Part shown: in pieces, positions 37,701-45,300 of the stretch | How the letters are laid out: each line of letters begins with the position of its first letter | Numbering within the stretch: position 1 is the first letter of the stretch | Assembly (NCBI RefSeq): GCF_003054555.1 | Contig: NZ_CP026304.1 | Span: 3,534,001 to 3,598,000 of the forward strand | DNA: 64,000 bases | Reading direction: 5' to 3' | From: Streptomyces lunaelactis | Lineage (GTDB): Bacteria; Actinomycetota; Actinomycetes; Streptomycetales; Streptomycetaceae | Position numbers and translations under genes: made by a program | The notes under the pieces: model-generated | Databases searched by the model: none | What the model was told of the DNA's origin: nothing | Seen by the model: only the letters and a program-made list of their open reading frames with translations

Positions 37701-39480
37701 CCTCGAAGGTGTACTTCAACGCCTGCGGCCACTTGTCGGCGTCGCCGGCGTAGACGAGCAGCTCCGGCTGGAGTGTGTTGGCCTGGAAGTTCTCCGGCGG
37801 GTACTGGGCGTTGACCTGCGGCTTGGTGTTGGCCGTGTAGGTCAGGTCCAGGGCGGGACGCCAGGCGGCGGTCGCCGAGTTGTCCGAGTGGAACTTCTTC
37901 CAGTGCAGGCCGTCGGTGGTCGGCGCGGTCAGCGCGAGGCCGTAGTTGGCGCCGCCGGTGGCGACCTGGGTGAACCAGCTCGTGCTGAGGGACACCGGCA
38001 TCTTCACGCCGACGTCCGTGCCGCCGTCGGAGTTGGAGCAGGAGGCTCCGGGCGCCGGGGTCGCCGAACCGATGGCCGCACCGTAGGCCGGGCCCGGGTA
38101 GGCGGTGACACCCGACGGGGTCCACGACTGCGTGACCGGGTGGACCGAGAAGTCCTGCGCGACGCAGGTCGCGGACCACAGCGCGTACACGTTGAGGGTG
38201 GCCGCGGAGACCTTCTGGCCGTTCAGCGTGGTGCCCAGCGAGGAGAACTGCAGGAACGAGTTCGTCTTGTTGGTGCCGGAGTCGTACGAGCCGACCTTGA
38301 TCTGGTTCTCGGTCGAGTGGTCACCGGAGATCGTGTTCTGCGTGTACGTGGAGTTGCTCGCGGTGACGGTCGGGTCGACGGTGACGGGGTAGTCGCGCTC
38401 GGGATCGTCCAGCCACGCCCGGTCGGCGGTCATCCGCAGCGACGACTCGCCGTCCACGGTGGTCAGCTCATAGCTGACGGCCCGGGACTGTGCGGCATCG
38501 CCGGAGCGCGGGTCGACCTTGGAGTCCTCCATGAACGCGTGCGGGATGGTGGCGGTCACCTTGCCGTCCGCGTCGGTGAACTCCACGTCGCCGTCGTCCG
38601 CGATGCGTGGCGTGAGGCCCTTGACGTCCAGGGGGAACGTCCAGGAGTTCGCCGCGTCCGCGGAGTGCAGGACGAGGTTCTCCTTGAAGCCCTCGGCGAG
38701 CGGCACGAGCTGCACATCGGTATGGGGCAGCACGCCGGCGTAGGTCGCTGTGCCGTTGGCCGCCACGGACGGCTCGGCCTTCGCGGAGCCGCGCAGCGCG
38801 TACGCGAGACTGCGGCCCGAGCCGAAGTCGACGGACGCGAGCTGCTGGTCGGCGGCGTTCGGGGCGAACTCGACGTCGAGCGAGTTCGACCGCTCCTGGA
38901 GCCTGCCGTCCTTGTCCTCGACCAGCCGGGTGTCGATCGGCTTCCAGGTGCCGTCGCCGCCCTTGAAGTTGGTGCGGCCGGGGAAGTGCCGGACCGTGGT
39001 GGAACGGTCGGCGTTGACGTAGTAGTCCGACGTCGCCGTGGACTTCTTGGCGTCCCGCTCGCTGGTCTCGGCGTTGAAGCTCTTCGCCGTACCGCGGGCC
39101 GGTCCGGTCGTGGCCGTTTCGGGCTGGTCGACGTACCGCTTGTACGGGTCGAGTTCACCCTTGCCCTTGCCGGGCTTGCGGCCGACGCCGTTCTCGGCGC
39201 TGGTGGCCCCGGCCGAGGCGCGGTGGCTCTTGCCACGGGCGGTGCCGCCCTGCTGGTCAGGGGTGTCCAGCGGGGATTTGCCGGCCCATTCCCACAGGCC
39301 GGACATGGAGAGTTCGGGCATGCTCAGCGGCGGCAGTGTGGCCCCGGTGGCCATCGCTGTCTCAGTCGTGAGCATGCAGGAGAAGAAAACGAGGACGGAA
39401 AGAGCCGTAGCCCTCGCTCTGCGTCTGCCGGTACGACCCGGCGGGAACAGGCGGGGGCTACGGACCCATTGAGCGCGCAT
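28744..39480 (-). CDS. Giant secreted RHS/YD-repeat polymorphic toxin with HINT and NucA/NucB-like nuclease
   Basis: A 3578-residue exported toxin. By position: signal peptide about 1-46 (ALSVLVFFSCMLTTETAMA); DNRLRE-type domain about 370-548; RHS N-terminal region with DPSDGNYTTEDTDADVPV near 670; LamG-like domains about 903-1127, 1190-1413 and 1933-2140, each with W/Y-x-L-(D/G)E starts and a WxHxVL-type core. YD repeats fill about 1430-1930 and 2160-2990 (many YDxxGN/TYTYD units). The RHS core end is WYSPETGQFNSRDTVG ... NRYAYADANPMTATDPTG. A Lys/Arg-rich segment (2997-3128), a Gly/Ala hydrophobic region (3130-3275) and a pretoxin HINT autoprotease (about 3297-3447, SFTGLTGVLMANG to HTYHVLAGSTPILVHN) follow. 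The tip (about 3490-3578) has NRRHAQ and EEYPFASTYEGG plus NTLKQFYADNNLKDGDPF, matching NucA/NucB deoxyribonucleases. The SUKH gene follows. Confidence 0.93.
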   Translation of the reverse strand: MRAQWVRSPRLFPPGRTGRRRARATALSVLVFFSCMLTTETAMATGATLPPLSMPELSMSGLWEWAGKSPLDTPDQQGGTARGKSHRASAGATSAENGVGRKPGKGKGELDPYKRYVDQPETATTGPARGTAKSFNAETSERDAKKSTATSDYYVNADRSTTVRHFPGRTNFKGGDGTWKPIDTRLVEDKDGRLQERSNSLDVEFAPNAADQQLASVDFGSGRSLAYALRGSAKAEPSVAANGTATYAGVLPHTDVQLVPLAEGFKENLVLHSADAANSWTFPLDVKGLTPRIADDGDVEFTDADGKVTATIPHAFMEDSKVDPRSGDAAQSRAVSYELTTVDGESSLRMTADRAWLDDPERDYPVTVDPTVTASNSTYTQNTISGDHSTENQIKVGSYDSGTNKTNSFLQFSSLGTTLNGQKVSAATLNVYALWSATCVAQDFSVHPVTQSWTPSGVTAYPGPAYGAAIGSATPAPGASCSNSDGGTDVGVKMPVSLSTSWFTQVATGGANYGLALTAPTTDGLHWKKFHSDNSATAAWRPALDLTYTANTKPQVNAQYPPENFQANTLQPELLVYAGDADKWPQALKYTFEVYDADSESTTPVVTSGATPLTKGSWKIPAGKLKWSKNYVWYVGVSDGYEEVTHSSRFATAVPQPPVTSGLAQNTDGHEFDPSDGNYTTEDTDADVPVVGPSLEIDRSYNSLDPRIDSAFGAGWSTVVDMKAAETKDAAGTVTSVVITYPGGEQVAFGRNSDGTFVPPPGRYARLQSVTGGYTLTDKDFTAYKIATATAKAGTYAITSITDYAGRAETFTYTSGKLTKITNTTSNRSLTLDWQIPSGTTLPHVFKVTTDPSTAGDSNTAQEWQYTYTGDQLTKVCPPADPTKCTVYGYATGNHYRTTVLDADPFAYWRLGEAAGATVANDAIDLNQGKFNGLFRNVTLGGTGPLAGSTQKAASFNGTTSYVEMPSAPGATPSYMSVSLWFKTSQSGGVLFYYGDKPLSGTDPVGTTTKNTPAVYVGTDGKLRGCLAMSPGCMTTITSTASVNDNQWHNAVLTGVANSQTLYLDGVSQGSLSGTINDWEQPYISLGAGVNTDGWPAMNANDKLGHFAGQLAEVAIYSEPLDPSVITAQHRAAKGSAGLLNRITTPGGKTQSSVVYGTTDDLVLQATDGDGGTWKLTPATVTGSSQVYRSAVMGSAPSGYWRLDDTQGAPQAANELHTGFGTYNTVTQGVTGPFGTGDVTAASFNGTSSYAEIPYATLHAKPNRSVELWFRTTEAGVIMSDQARAPNDPLGAGGAYSPLLYVAADGKLRGHWWSASGSGTTDFGSKTTVMDNVWHHAVLSASGTKQTMYLDGVKQADYTGAAGDQTTARTFVGAGFTKGWISSPSDVSYFTGSIAEVAVYQAGLTADQVEQHWSAYKASSGIAPVRTVKLTDPTDKTLTYVYDAEMGNRLLAAIDTNGKRTTYGYDTAGFMHTVTDANGNRSISGHDIRGNTVSQTDCQDTAADKCATEYYTYYPDATTAFPPMDPRNDLPLTERDARSSGPTDNTYLTNYTYDTAGNVTSVTTPPVAGHPGGRTATTAYTTTATAAAEGGTAKAPAGLVDTVTTPGGKKTKYTYFTNGDVAAVTDANGATAKYTYDNLGRQINENEISDAQPGGLATSFTYDKNDQVATETNPSVTNRVTGAVHQARTATSFDADGNVLNQTVTDLTGGDAARTTTMTYDAYNRMATRTDPGGDTTSFEYDVYGNKVKETDPAGTVNTYAFDAEGRPLTTSLLNYTGDPGNPSAPTTLVQESRAYDPAGRLASITDAMGWVTAYTYTDDGLAASVVRKDPANGKSFTEQANTYDMAGNLIKQVTNDGETTTTFAVDAADRTTSSVLDPSGVNRSSTVSYDPDDNVVSETENDQATGDVSTSDTTYDNLGNVTGTTVHDGTTAPVARYKLDETTGYSVGDSSGANHTGTHGTGMHWNTDRGGSAALDGNANSWAQTDGSVVNTGGSFTVSAWVKLNSTASNYTAVGQDGDHHSGFYLGYVQSANKWAIRFPNRDDASGTLGDQLVYSTAAPVTGQWTHLTSVYDATTAKISLYVNGTLQGTDDRTAPWSANGNLQIGRVKYAGAYDGFWPGGIDDVQVYGQALSASQVSGVHGGTLPAAGSSVRSMTWKLDERGLPVSSTDTNGNTTDYGYDEAAQQTTVTEPAVNAEQNGGTPVSVRPVSMTGYNTFGEATETSDPLGNVSVTAYDAEGQESSTTSPGYTAPGTSTPITATAWNEYNRLGQVTAEVDPLGSRTTYAYTQLGDLASVTEPGGGTTTYTYDTNGDQLSATRPNGAREETTWDYLGRPVTSTDVVRQPTQRAFTAINEYNAPGGELSRTVSPTGVAESYKYNAIGETTEVTDAAGNTSTFTYDMDDQVLTTRGPDGTSSKNTYDGFGQLIATSDLDATGAVLRSSGGTYDRGGNPLTVTDFRGHTTTMTTDATGLVTKAVQPVSATESITTTFGYDAAGNRTRFTDGRGNPFLTTYNNWGLPESVIEPSTPAHPDAADRTFTTVYDANGRSKEQRSPGGVVITNEYDVKDRLTTQTGTGAEAETVAHTYAYDSDDRVTAVAGVGEEKNTFTYDDRGLVLSASGPSGDSSFAYNGDGAITSRTDASGTSTFGYDSAGRLETANDGATGSAMAYGYDVNSQVTSVDYGAGKSKRAFSYDALGRLSNDKLTSPTGNVLTSITYGYDANDNETSKTTSGFAGAGTNTYTYDWANRLSSWNNGTTTEQYGYDASGNRTRVGGDTYTYDARNRLTSDGHSTYAYTKRGTMSSMTAEDGTQTAIKADAFNRVINEGDRTYTYDGLDRVLNAADETGTPLHSFKYSGAGNDVASDGVTSYSRNADGSLLGIKTAVSAALVMTDMHDDVVGQFTDSGEALAGSTTYSPFGKVVQSAGMLGQLGYQSGWTDPDTAKVNMAARWYSPETGQFNSRDTVGLNPLPASITANRYAYADANPMTATDPTGHWSFSGAWKAVKKKVKKTAKSAWKKTKKAVKKVAKVVRKAAKKIKRAVRKTVRKAYRAVRKTVRYVSDSVKRVKRYVKRTYKRVKRYAHKVVKHVKKTVRKVAKAVKHVAKKVVKAAKKVGRAVKKAAKATANFVKQHAATIASVAVGVVVFAGCTAATGGVGVIACGMAAGAAANAVGYAMSDGPKSVGGFLGAVAIGAATGALGGAAGGMAAGAVGRLLAGVGGKALNGAAMGAAGGAAEGAVGYGISCAASEEGCSVSGAAKATAVGAATGGVFGAAASRFGPKSKSQPEPDAQPSAPRPASCPIRRHSFTGLTGVLMANGITKPISEVKVGDYVLTAEPGKKEKEKHRVKAVIVTKNDKEYVDVVVATKSGRKTIQTTKHHQFYEATRNSWAQAGDLKVGQKVQNASGTLTAIVELKSYTAQRVTYDLSVDGLHTYHVLAGSTPILVHNTDCPRVIAVDSGGVATPLPVHEIDSAVHGPMAQNHLKAVDDGAPAILTRMQGEPNHRRNRRHAQAHAPRPRQFGSNATWEEYPFASTYEGGQGATLTLAPGPVNSSHGNTLKQFYADNNLKDGDPFAVRVK

Positions 39481-39611
39481 GAGCGAAGCCTTTACTTACA
39501 CAAAACCTACAGAAGCTTCGCGAGCTTGCCCGACCGGCGCACATAAGTTCCACTGCAGATTGATCATTTTGTTTGACCTTTACCTGACGCGCGGAACCTG
39601 ACGCTTGCGCG

Positions 39612-40226
39612 TTACCCTTCCGACGCCTTGACGGCCTGTCTGATCGCCTCGGCCACCGTCTCCTTGAGCCCGTCACCGGACTTCGCGACGGTGACGTTTC
39701 CGGCCTTCTCCGCGCCGTCGACCACCACGAAGCGGACCTTGGGGTGTTGCTTCGCCCCGGCCTCGGTGACCTCCACCTGAGGAGTGCCGACCGCCAGGAC
39801 GACATCGCACTGACGCTGCATCAGGCTGTTGAAGAACGGGCGGGCGTTCTCAGCCGACTGCTCCCCCATGACAGGCACGTAGTTGACCCGGGCCCGGGTG
39901 TCCTGGGACGCCTGCTGCATCCCCTCCCACACCGGCGCTGCGGGCGTGCCCGCCAGGATCCCCTTGTCATCCGTCAGCAGACAGGCGTCGAACTCCTTGT
40001 ACTGGCGCGCCCTCGGGTCGGGCGGCCCGGACTTCTCGCCGCCAAGGAACAGCCAGACGGCCACCAGCCCGAGCACCAGCACGGCTGCACTGCCGGCGGC
40101 CCAGCCCGCGCGGCCGCGCAGCGAACCGGCCGCCACGGCCAGCGACCTGCCGAGCCGTGCCGCGCGCCCGGACTCGGGACGCTCCCCCGCCTGACGCCAC
40201 GTACGCCGCGTCTTCACCGTCTTCAC
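39612..40226 (-). CDS. Membrane-anchored BMP/PnrA-like domain protein
   Basis: A 204-residue protein. A basic cytoplasmic N-terminus (about 40 residues) and a single transmembrane helix (AAGSAAVLVLGLVAVWLFLGG, about 43-63) precede an outer domain. That domain resembles the first half of BMP-family substrate-binding proteins: DACLLTDDKGILAGTPAAPVWEGMQQAS, then CDVVLAVGTPQVE and VRFVVVDG. Full BMP proteins are about 330 residues with two lobes; here only about 140 residues remain, so classical nucleoside capture is doubtful. Its ATG overlaps the stop of the membrane gene upstream by 4 nt. Role unknown; membrane-tethered sensing is a guess. Confidence 0.72.
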   Translation of the reverse strand: MKTVKTRRTWRQAGERPESGRAARLGRSLAVAAGSLRGRAGWAAGSAAVLVLGLVAVWLFLGGEKSGPPDPRARQYKEFDACLLTDDKGILAGTPAAPVWEGMQQASQDTRARVNYVPVMGEQSAENARPFFNSLMQRQCDVVLAVGTPQVEVTEAGAKQHPKVRFVVVDGAEKAGNVTVAKSGDGLKETVAEAIRQAVKASEG

Positions 40227-40579
40227 CGGGACTCACCAGCCGACGGTCTGCGGACGGACAGGACGTACAGACAGTGCAGCGCCGCCCCGAACGTGGAGAG
40301 GGACAGCAGCAGCACGTCACTCGCGAACTGCCAGCCGTGCGTGTCCTCCGGCGTGAGCACGGCCTGCAGTACCCAGCCGACGGTGACGGCGGTGAAGAAG
40401 GCAGCACCCAGCCAGTCGGCGCGCGTGCGCTGGCGGAAGGCGATGACGAGCGAGGGCACCGCGCCCAGCATCCCGAGGCTCACCATCGGCACGGCCGCCA
40501 GCAGCATCCTGGGGAGCAACCCGGGGACGGCCCTTTTCATCACGTGAGCTGCACTCACGGCGGCAGCGGCGGGGTTCAC
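40223..40579 (-). CDS. Small membrane protein (118 aa)
   Basis: A 118-residue protein with three probable transmembrane helices (MLLAAVPMVSLGMLGAVPSLVIAF, LGAAFFTAVTVGWVLQAVL, VLLLSLSTFGAALHCLYVL) and a basic loop between the first two (RQRTRADW). I do not recognise a family by name. It precedes the BMP-like gene with an ATGA overlap, so the two products are probably partners. The 138-bp spacer to the HNH gene holds their likely promoter. Confidence 0.7.
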   Translation of the reverse strand: MNPAAAAVSAAHVMKRAVPGLLPRMLLAAVPMVSLGMLGAVPSLVIAFRQRTRADWLGAAFFTAVTVGWVLQAVLTPEDTHGWQFASDVLLLSLSTFGAALHCLYVLSVRRPSAGESR

Positions 40580-40717
40580 AATCGATTACCTCTCGGGAAC
40601 GTACGTACGGATACGGGCAGGACGGCCGTACGGTACATCCCGCGCCGAACGCCACCGCCCCCGGGTGCCCAGGGCGGCCTCCTTCGCGTCTCAGCCGTGC
40701 GTCACACCCGATGGGCC

Positions 40718-41503
40718 TCAGCCGCCGCACTGCGTGAGCATCGTCCGCTTGTCCGCCGCGGTCACCGGCAGTCCGTACTTGACCGCCACCTGGGAGACAC
40801 GTACCGCGTACGAGCAGCGGATCCGCTTGTTCGGCGGGAGCCAGGACGCGGGACCCGAGTCGCGCTTGGCGGAGTTGGCGCGGCCCTCGACCGGGATCAA
40901 ATTGAGCACGTCGTTCGCGAACTGCTTGCGCTTGTTCAGCGGCCAGCGCGAGGAGCCCATTTGCCAGCTGTACGACAACGGCACCACATGGTCTACCTGC
41001 ACCTCGGAGGCATTCTCCTTGCGCCACTCGATGGTCGTCCCGGTGTACGGGTCATGCAGCGTCATGGCGATGACGACGCAGTCGGAGCCTGCCCGGAAGC
41101 GGAGGTTCAGGCCGTCGCGGCGAATAAGATCGTTTCGAGTGTCACACCCATTCCTCGCAAGCGGCACGCCGTCGGCCGAGTCCATCCAGGCGTAGCCGAA
41201 CCTGTCGCGGGCGTAGCCCGTCCTCGGGCCGCGCCCCTTGGTGGACACCTTCTCGATGAGCCGGCGGGCGGCGGCCCGGTCCTGCTCGGAGGTGATCGCG
41301 GCGAGGCCGGGCTTCGTACCCTCGGGGTTGGCCAGCGGGCTGGTGCCGCCGCCCGAGCCCGGGGCGGTGGGCGCGGCGGCCGAGTCGGAGGCTTTGGCAT
41401 CCCCCGGGAGACCGCCCTCGCAGCCGGTGAGGAGTGCGCCTGCGACGACCGCTGTCAGCCCGCCGGCGAGCGCGCGCGATATTCGAACCCCGAGTCTGTT
41501 CAC
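40718..41503 (-). CDS. Secreted lipoprotein with HNH (DUF1524-like) nuclease domain
   Basis: A 261-residue protein. The signal peptide ends in lipobox LTGC (Cys about residue 28, VVAGALLTGC), then a Gly/Ser/Pro linker. The catalytic region is VQVDHVVPLSYSWQMG (His of the HNH motif near 172) followed by RKQFANDVLNLIPVEGRANSAKRDSGPASWLPPN, the DUF1524/GmrSD-like signature. Two Cys in NGCDTRNDLI and GSDCVV, with one near RIRCSYAV, could form disulfides suited to the cell exterior. Such Streptomyces proteins are considered extracellular nucleases. It is not obviously co-transcribed with either neighbour. Confidence 0.88.
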   Translation of the reverse strand: MNRLGVRISRALAGGLTAVVAGALLTGCEGGLPGDAKASDSAAAPTAPGSGGGTSPLANPEGTKPGLAAITSEQDRAAARRLIEKVSTKGRGPRTGYARDRFGYAWMDSADGVPLARNGCDTRNDLIRRDGLNLRFRAGSDCVVIAMTLHDPYTGTTIEWRKENASEVQVDHVVPLSYSWQMGSSRWPLNKRKQFANDVLNLIPVEGRANSAKRDSGPASWLPPNKRIRCSYAVRVSQVAVKYGLPVTAADKRTMLTQCGG

Positions 41504-41639
41504 CTTCGTACTTTACTGAGCCAAGTCCTTTACCAGGTACGGAGGCTGTCCCACCCCCTCCGGAAGGCACACACAAACACACACGCACCGCCCACGGAGC
41601 CGAGCCGGCCCCCGCGGGCGGTGTGGCGCCGGCCGGGCC

Positions 41640-42047
41640 TCAGACGGCTACGGCGTCGAGCTTTCTGTCCAGCGTCGCCGCGTATGCGACGAGGTCCGCG
41701 GGGTTGGAGGTGACGACCGTATCCGTGTAGTGCAGAACGGCCGTCACGACGACCAGCGCGTCCACCGCGTCCGGCCGCTTCTTCGGCGGAAGATCCGCCT
41801 GCCCCAGCATCCATCCCGCACGCCGGTAGTCGTTCTCGGTGTAGTTCACGAACACCCGGCACTGCTTGAGGAACTCGGCCAGCGCGTACTGTCGCGCGCC
41901 GCCTCGCCAAACCTGCGCCACCACCGGGCCGGGAACCACGGGCGTAACTCCGGCGGCCCGCCACGCCCGGTGCAGGTACCGGAATTTCGCGCTGCCCCGC
42001 TCCACGGCGATCAGTGCACCGCTGTCGTAGACGACGTATGCCGTCAT
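41640..42047 (-). CDS. PIN-domain ribonuclease (VapC-like toxin), possibly inactive site variant
   Basis: A 135-residue PIN protein. The first acidic residue is Asp8 (VVYDSGALIAVERG), and a second cluster is RPDAVDALVVVTA (Asp93/Asp96). The usual final motif TSDPxDL appears here as TSNPADL, replacing the expected Asp with Asn115. PIN toxins cleave tRNA or rRNA using Mg2+ held by four acids, so the substitution may weaken activity (inference). The start overlaps the antitoxin stop by 4 nt, the classic antitoxin-toxin arrangement. Confidence 0.85.
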   Translation of the reverse strand: MTAYVVYDSGALIAVERGSAKFRYLHRAWRAAGVTPVVPGPVVAQVWRGGARQYALAEFLKQCRVFVNYTENDYRRAGWMLGQADLPPKKRPDAVDALVVVTAVLHYTDTVVTSNPADLVAYAATLDRKLDAVAV

Positions 42048-42343
42048 GCGGAGCGCTGCATCTTGCCGAAGAAGCGCTCAAGCACCGCGTCCGCCTCTGC
42101 CTTCTCCTCCGCCGTCATCGGCTCGGGCTCGGGCCAGATCGCGGCGTCGGCGGCCGCATAGGCGGCATTGGTCGCCGCATCGGCATCACGGAATGTCTTC
42201 CTTATGGCTTCGTCCTGTTCGACCGAAGCGAGCACACGGGCCTCGATGTACGCGGACACCGTGACGCCGGCCCGCTCTGCGGCCCGGCGGAGCCGTTCGG
42301 CATCCGCCGGGTCGATGGTGAACGTCACGCGAGTCTTCGCCAT
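42044..42343 (-). CDS. Ribbon-helix-helix-like antitoxin for the PIN gene
   Basis: A 99-residue protein. The N-terminal 45 residues (TRVTFTIDPADAERLRRAAERAGVTVSAYIEARV) fit a ribbon-helix-helix/CopG-type DNA-binding fold. The acidic C-terminus (AIWPEPEPMTAEEKAEADAVLERFFGK) would wrap the toxin. It is first in a two-gene operon with a 4-nt overlap, and probably binds its own promoter in the 42-bp gap next to mfd. Assignment to a named antitoxin family is not attempted. Confidence 0.82.
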   Translation of the reverse strand: MAKTRVTFTIDPADAERLRRAAERAGVTVSAYIEARVLASVEQDEAIRKTFRDADAATNAAYAAADAAIWPEPEPMTAEEKAEADAVLERFFGKMQRSA

Positions 42344-42385
42344 ACCTCGAAGGTAACACGGCGTATGAACATGCGCGCGGCCGGA

Positions 42386-45300
42386 CTAGGAGCCGAGAAT
42401 CGTCGTGAGGAACTCGCCCGTCCATCCGAGCAGTTCGCGCCCCACCACCGGCTTTCCGCCGATCTTGCCCGCCGTCGGGCGCGGTACCAGGATCTGGTGG
42501 ATCGTCGGCTTGATGACCGTGCGCGGGTAGAGGCGCTTCAGCCGCAGCTCCTGCGACTCCCTCAACTCCACCGGCGCGAAGCGGATGTTCGGGCCCTGGA
42601 GCACGATCTCGCCCACCCCGCACGCCCGCGCCAGCATCCGCAGGCCCGCCACCAGGAGCAGGTTCTCGACCGGTTCCGGGAGCTTGCCGTAGCGGTCGGT
42701 CAGTTCCTCGCGGACCGCCTTGATGTCCGCCTCGGTGTTCGCCGACGCGATCGATCGGTACGCCTGCAGCCGCAGCCGCTCGCCCGGCGCGTAGTCGTGC
42801 GGGACATGCGCGTCGACCGGGAGCTCGATCTTGACCTCGAGCGGGGGCTCCTCCTCCACACCGCCGTCGACCGCCGCGCGGTAGTCGGCGACCGCCTCGC
42901 CCACCATGCGGATGTACAGGTCGAAGCCGACGCCCGCGATATGGCCGGACTGCTCGCCGCCGAGCAGATTGCCCGCGCCGCGGATCTCCAGGTCCTTCAT
43001 CGCCACGTACATACCCGCGCCCATCTCGGTGTGCTGGGCGATCGTCGCGAGGCGCTCGTGCGCGGTCTCGGTGAGCGGCTTCTCCGGCGGGTAGAGGAAG
43101 TACGCGTAACCCCGGTCGCGGCCACGGCCCACGCGGCCGCGCAGCTGATGCAGCTGCGAGAGGCCGAAGTTGTCGCCGCGCTCGACGATCAGGGTGTTGG
43201 CGTTGGAGATGTCGATGCCGGACTCGACGATCGTCGTCGAGACGAGCACGTCGAACTTCTTCTCCCAGAAGTCCACCACCACCTGCTCCAGCGCCGACTC
43301 GGGCATCTGGCCGTGGGCGGTCGCGATGCGCGCCTCGGGCACGATCTCGCGCAGCCGCGCCGCGGCCCGGTCGATCGACTCCACCCGGTTGTGGATGTAG
43401 AAGACCTGGCCCTCGCGCAGCAGTTCACGGCGGATGGCCGCGCCGAGCTGCTTCTCCTCGTACGGGCCGACGAAGGTCAACACCGGGTGGCGCTCCTCCG
43501 GCGGGGTCGTGATTGTCGACATCTCGCGGATGCCGGTGACCGCCATCTCCAAAGTGCGGGGAATCGGCGTCGCGGACATGGTGAGGACGTCCACGTTGGC
43601 GCGGAGTTTCTTCAGCTGCTCCTTGTGCTCCACACCGAAGCGCTGCTCCTCGTCGACGACGACCAGTCCCAGGTCCTTGAACTTGGTCTCCGCGGAGAAC
43701 AGCCGGTGCGTGCCGATGACGATGTCGACCGTGCCGTCCCGCAGCCCCTCCAGCGTCGCCTTCGCCTCCGTGTCGGACTGGAAACGGCTCAACGCCCGCA
43801 CGTTCACCGGGAATTGGGAGTACCGCTCGGAGAAGGTGCCGAAGTGCTGCTGCACCAGCAGCGTCGTCGGGACCAGCACCGCGACCTGCTTGCCGTCCTG
43901 GACCGCCTTGAACGCCGCCCGTACCGCGATCTCCGTCTTTCCGTAGCCGACGTCGCCGCAGACCAGCCGGTCCATCGGGACCGTCTTCTCCATGTCCTCC
44001 TTGACCTCGGCGATCGTGGAGAGCTGGTCGGGCGTCTCGACATACGGGAACGCGTCCTCCAGCTCCCGCTGCCAGGGCGAGTCCGGGCCGAAGGCATGAC
44101 CGGGGGCCGCCATCCGCGCGGAGTAGAGCTTGATCAGGTCGGCGGCGATCTCCTTGACCGCCTTCTTCGCGCGCGCCTTGGTCTTCGTCCAGTCCGCGCC
44201 GCCGAGGCGGTGCAGGGTCGGGGCCTCGCCGCCGACGTACTTGGTGACCTGCTCCAGCTGGTCGGTCGGGATGTACAGCCGGTCGCCGGGCTGGCCGCGC
44301 TTGGCCGGGGCGTACTCGACGAGCAGATACTCGCGGGTGGCGTTCTGCACCGTCCGCTGCACCATCTCGATGTAGCGGCCCACACCGTGCTGCTCGTGGA
44401 CGATGTAGTCGCCCGCCTCCAGGGTGAGAGGGTCGATCGTCTTGCGGCGCCGGGTCGGCATCCGCTGGCCGTCCTTGCCGGCCGCCTTCTGGCCCGACAG
44501 ATCGGTCTCGGTCAGCACCGCGAGCTTGAGGCCCGGGTCGACGAAGCCGTAGTCGATCGAGCTGCACGTGACATGGACGACGGACGGCGAGATCTCGTCG
44601 AGGTCCCTGTCGAGACGGGCCGCGATGCCTTCGCCGCCCAGCACCTCGACGGTACGGGCGGCAGGCCCGTGCGCCTCCGTCACGTACACCGTCCGCCAGC
44701 CGTCGGCCAGCCAGCCCTTGGTGTCGGCGAGCGCCCGCGCGGTGTCGCCGCGGTACGTCTCGGGGGCGTGCATCCCGAGCTTGAGGGTGTCGTCGGACAG
44801 TTCCTCGTCGGCCGCGAACGGCGAGACGGACCACCACATCATGCCGAGCTCGCGCGCCCGGTCCCGTACGTCCGCGATCCCCCGCAGCGAGGCCGCGCCG
44901 ACGTCGATCGGGGCCTCGCCGCCGCCGGCCGTCGCCGCCCAGGACGCCTGCAGGAACTCCTGCGAGGTCGCCACCAGGTCCGCCGCCCGCCTCCGCACCC
45001 GCTCCGGGTCGCAGACCACGGCCATCGAGCCCTTCGGCAGGACGTCGAGCAGCAGCTCCATGTCGTCGACGAGGACCGGCGCGAGGGACTCCATGCCCTC
45101 GACCGCGATCCCCTCGGCGATCTTGCCGAGCAGCTCACCCAGCTCGGGGTGGAGCTCGGCGAGCGCGGCGGCCCGCTGCCGTACGTCCTCGGTCAGCAGC
45201 AGCTCGCGGCAGGGCGCCGCCCACAGCCCGTGCTCGGCGACCTCCAGCGAGCGCTGGTCGGCGACCTTGAAGTACCGGATCTCCTCGACGTCGTCGCCCC

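Noticed and set aside
28744..39480. RHS gene as an insecticidal Tc-type toxin complex
   Set aside because: No TcA/TcB partners are present, and a HINT plus nuclease tip with SUKH immunity fits the polymorphic interbacterial class.
33055..39546. 2163-codon plus-strand frame opposite the RHS gene
   Set aside because: Arg/Val/Gly-rich shadow of the YD repeats on the other strand; no start signal or motif. The minus-strand frame has readable RHS, LamG and HINT domains.
39481..39611. A/T-rich segment as origin or phage attachment site
   Set aside because: No tRNA end duplication, integrase or DnaA-box cluster; more likely the promoter region of the RHS gene.
41568..41590. CA-rich run as a microsatellite of interest
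   Set aside because: Short and imperfect, within a 136-bp spacer; no evidence of function.
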